This document shows positions 16,196 through 16,597 of a stretch of DNA of 16,597 nucleotides, in pieces. Made by a program: the position numbers and the translations under genes. Under the pieces are notes generated by a model, which saw nothing but the letters and a program-made list of their open reading frames with translations, was not told where the DNA came from and did no database searches. Each line of letters begins with the position of its first letter. Within the stretch, counting starts at the first letter, position 1. The stretch is from Nitrospira sp. GTDB lineage: Bacteria; Nitrospirota; Nitrospiria; Nitrospirales; Nitrospiraceae. The stretch lies in assembly GCA_015904075.1 (NCBI GenBank), contig JABMDH010000082.1, forward strand, positions 2,721 to 19,317, in the 5' to 3' direction.

Positions 16196-16300
16196 CTACA
16201 CGCGGGTAAGGAAATCGACCGGCTTGACTACAGTGCCACCCATCCCAATTTCCATGTCATCCGGGTGGGCGCTGGCAATGACGACCGTGTGCTTCATCAT
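16196..16300 (-). pseudogene. N-terminal fragment of a PIG-L/LmbE-family deacetylase
   Basis: Thirty-four codons beginning MMKHTVVIASAHPDDMEIGM, with GGT following, then TAG at 16196-16198. AHPDD-x-E followed by GGT is the metal-binding signature of PIG-L/LmbE zinc deacetylases, which are normally 200-300 residues. Homology stops after GTVVK; no continuation was found in any minus frame downstream. The start lies only 6 bp after the lipA stop, as expected for an operon partner. Most likely a truncated remnant. Confidence 0.6.
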
Positions 16301-16306
16301 CCAGCC

Positions 16307-16597
16307 CTACGGTTCCGAAGCAACCTGCTGTTCGGCATGATAGGAGCTGCGGACTAACGGGCCAGATTCCACATGACTGAAGCCCATCGCAAAGCCTTCG
16401 TCTTTCAGTACAGCGAACTCAGCCGGATCGTAATAACGCGCCACGGGCAGATGCTCCCTTGTCGGCTGAAGATACTGGCCGATCGTGATGATGTCGCACT
16501 TGACGGTCCGCAAATCGCGCATGACCTCCCGCGCTTCGTCCAACGTCTCTCCCATCCCCAGAATCAATCCAGACTTGGTCGTCATGCCGAGCTGTTT
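16307..16597 (-). CDS. lipA: Lipoyl synthase, C-terminal part (5' end off window)
   Basis: Radical SAM enzyme that inserts two sulfur atoms into protein-bound octanoyl groups to make lipoyl cofactor. The window shows only the last ~96 residues: [16 protein letters not shown], then [13 protein letters not shown], then [16 protein letters not shown]. The C-terminal RSSYHA motif supplies the serine ligand of the auxiliary iron-sulfur cluster in LipA. The frame stays open to the window edge (KQLG precedes MTTKSG), so the ATG at 16585 is internal. It is followed after 6 bp by the PIG-L fragment. Confidence 0.92.
   Translation of the reverse strand, partial: KQLGMTTKSGLILGMGETLDEAREVMRDLRTVKCDIITIGQYLQPTREHLPVARYYDPAEFAVLKDEGFAMGFSHVESGPLVRSSYHAEQQVASEP

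Noticed and set aside
16091..16357. Plus-strand 88-codon frame across the lipA end
   Set aside because: It overlaps the lipA 3' end and the PIG-L fragment on the other strand; both have recognisable homology and this frame does not.

Overview
The window is about 16.6 kb of G+C-rich bacterial DNA, interrupted by a few short, visibly A+T-richer patches. It most resembles an environmental Nitrospira-type genome (phylum Nitrospirota). The hints are a two-domain copper nitrite reductase-like protein beside an exported truncated globin, an SthA-type transhydrogenase, an archease/RtcB pair and a very large AsmA protein. This assignment rests on gene content only and is tentative. The standard code is in use: several intact genes end in TGA.

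Region 1 (1-2,800): three exported proteins in a row on + (NirK-like copper protein, truncated haemoglobin, small HMA-like domain protein), followed by convergent minus-strand genes for a small cupin and an exported coiled-coil protein. The HMA-like and cupin genes share one CTAG as both stop codons.

Region 2 (2,800-5,180): a damaged junction. About 93 bp of A+T-rich DNA encodes, antisense, an internal piece of the ribosomal protein L11 C-terminus. It abuts an HDOD-domain gene that has lost its N-terminal third. The remaining HDOD frame overlaps sthA by ATGA.

Region 3 (5,180-12,310, all minus strand): a large AsmA-family gene, then a probable operon of M24 metallopeptidase, archease, RtcB RNA ligase and a PilZ protein, ending at a hairpin that faces sthA. 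rtcB is complete except for one in-frame TGA before the catalytic histidine.

Region 4 (12,310-14,925): a 415-bp stretch with no recognisable gene, a small acyl-carrier-like protein of lower G+C, an insertion-sequence-like remnant, and a phosphoglucomutase gene split by a perfect 92-bp tandem duplication that contains its active-site motif.

Region 5 (14,925-16,597): a membrane-anchored Lon-type (S16) protease domain on minus, a stretch with nothing recognisable, a 34-codon fragment of a PIG-L deacetylase, and the 3' part of lipA running off the window.

Four genes are broken or truncated in four different ways (chimeric junction, nonsense codon, tandem duplication, truncation) among otherwise well-preserved housekeeping genes. 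That is either local genome decay or, quite possibly, assembly or consensus error in a metagenome-derived sequence. I did not find a convincing, wholly new multi-gene system. The best candidates for new biology are the exported NirK/globin/HMA cluster and the peptidase-archease-RtcB-PilZ operon.
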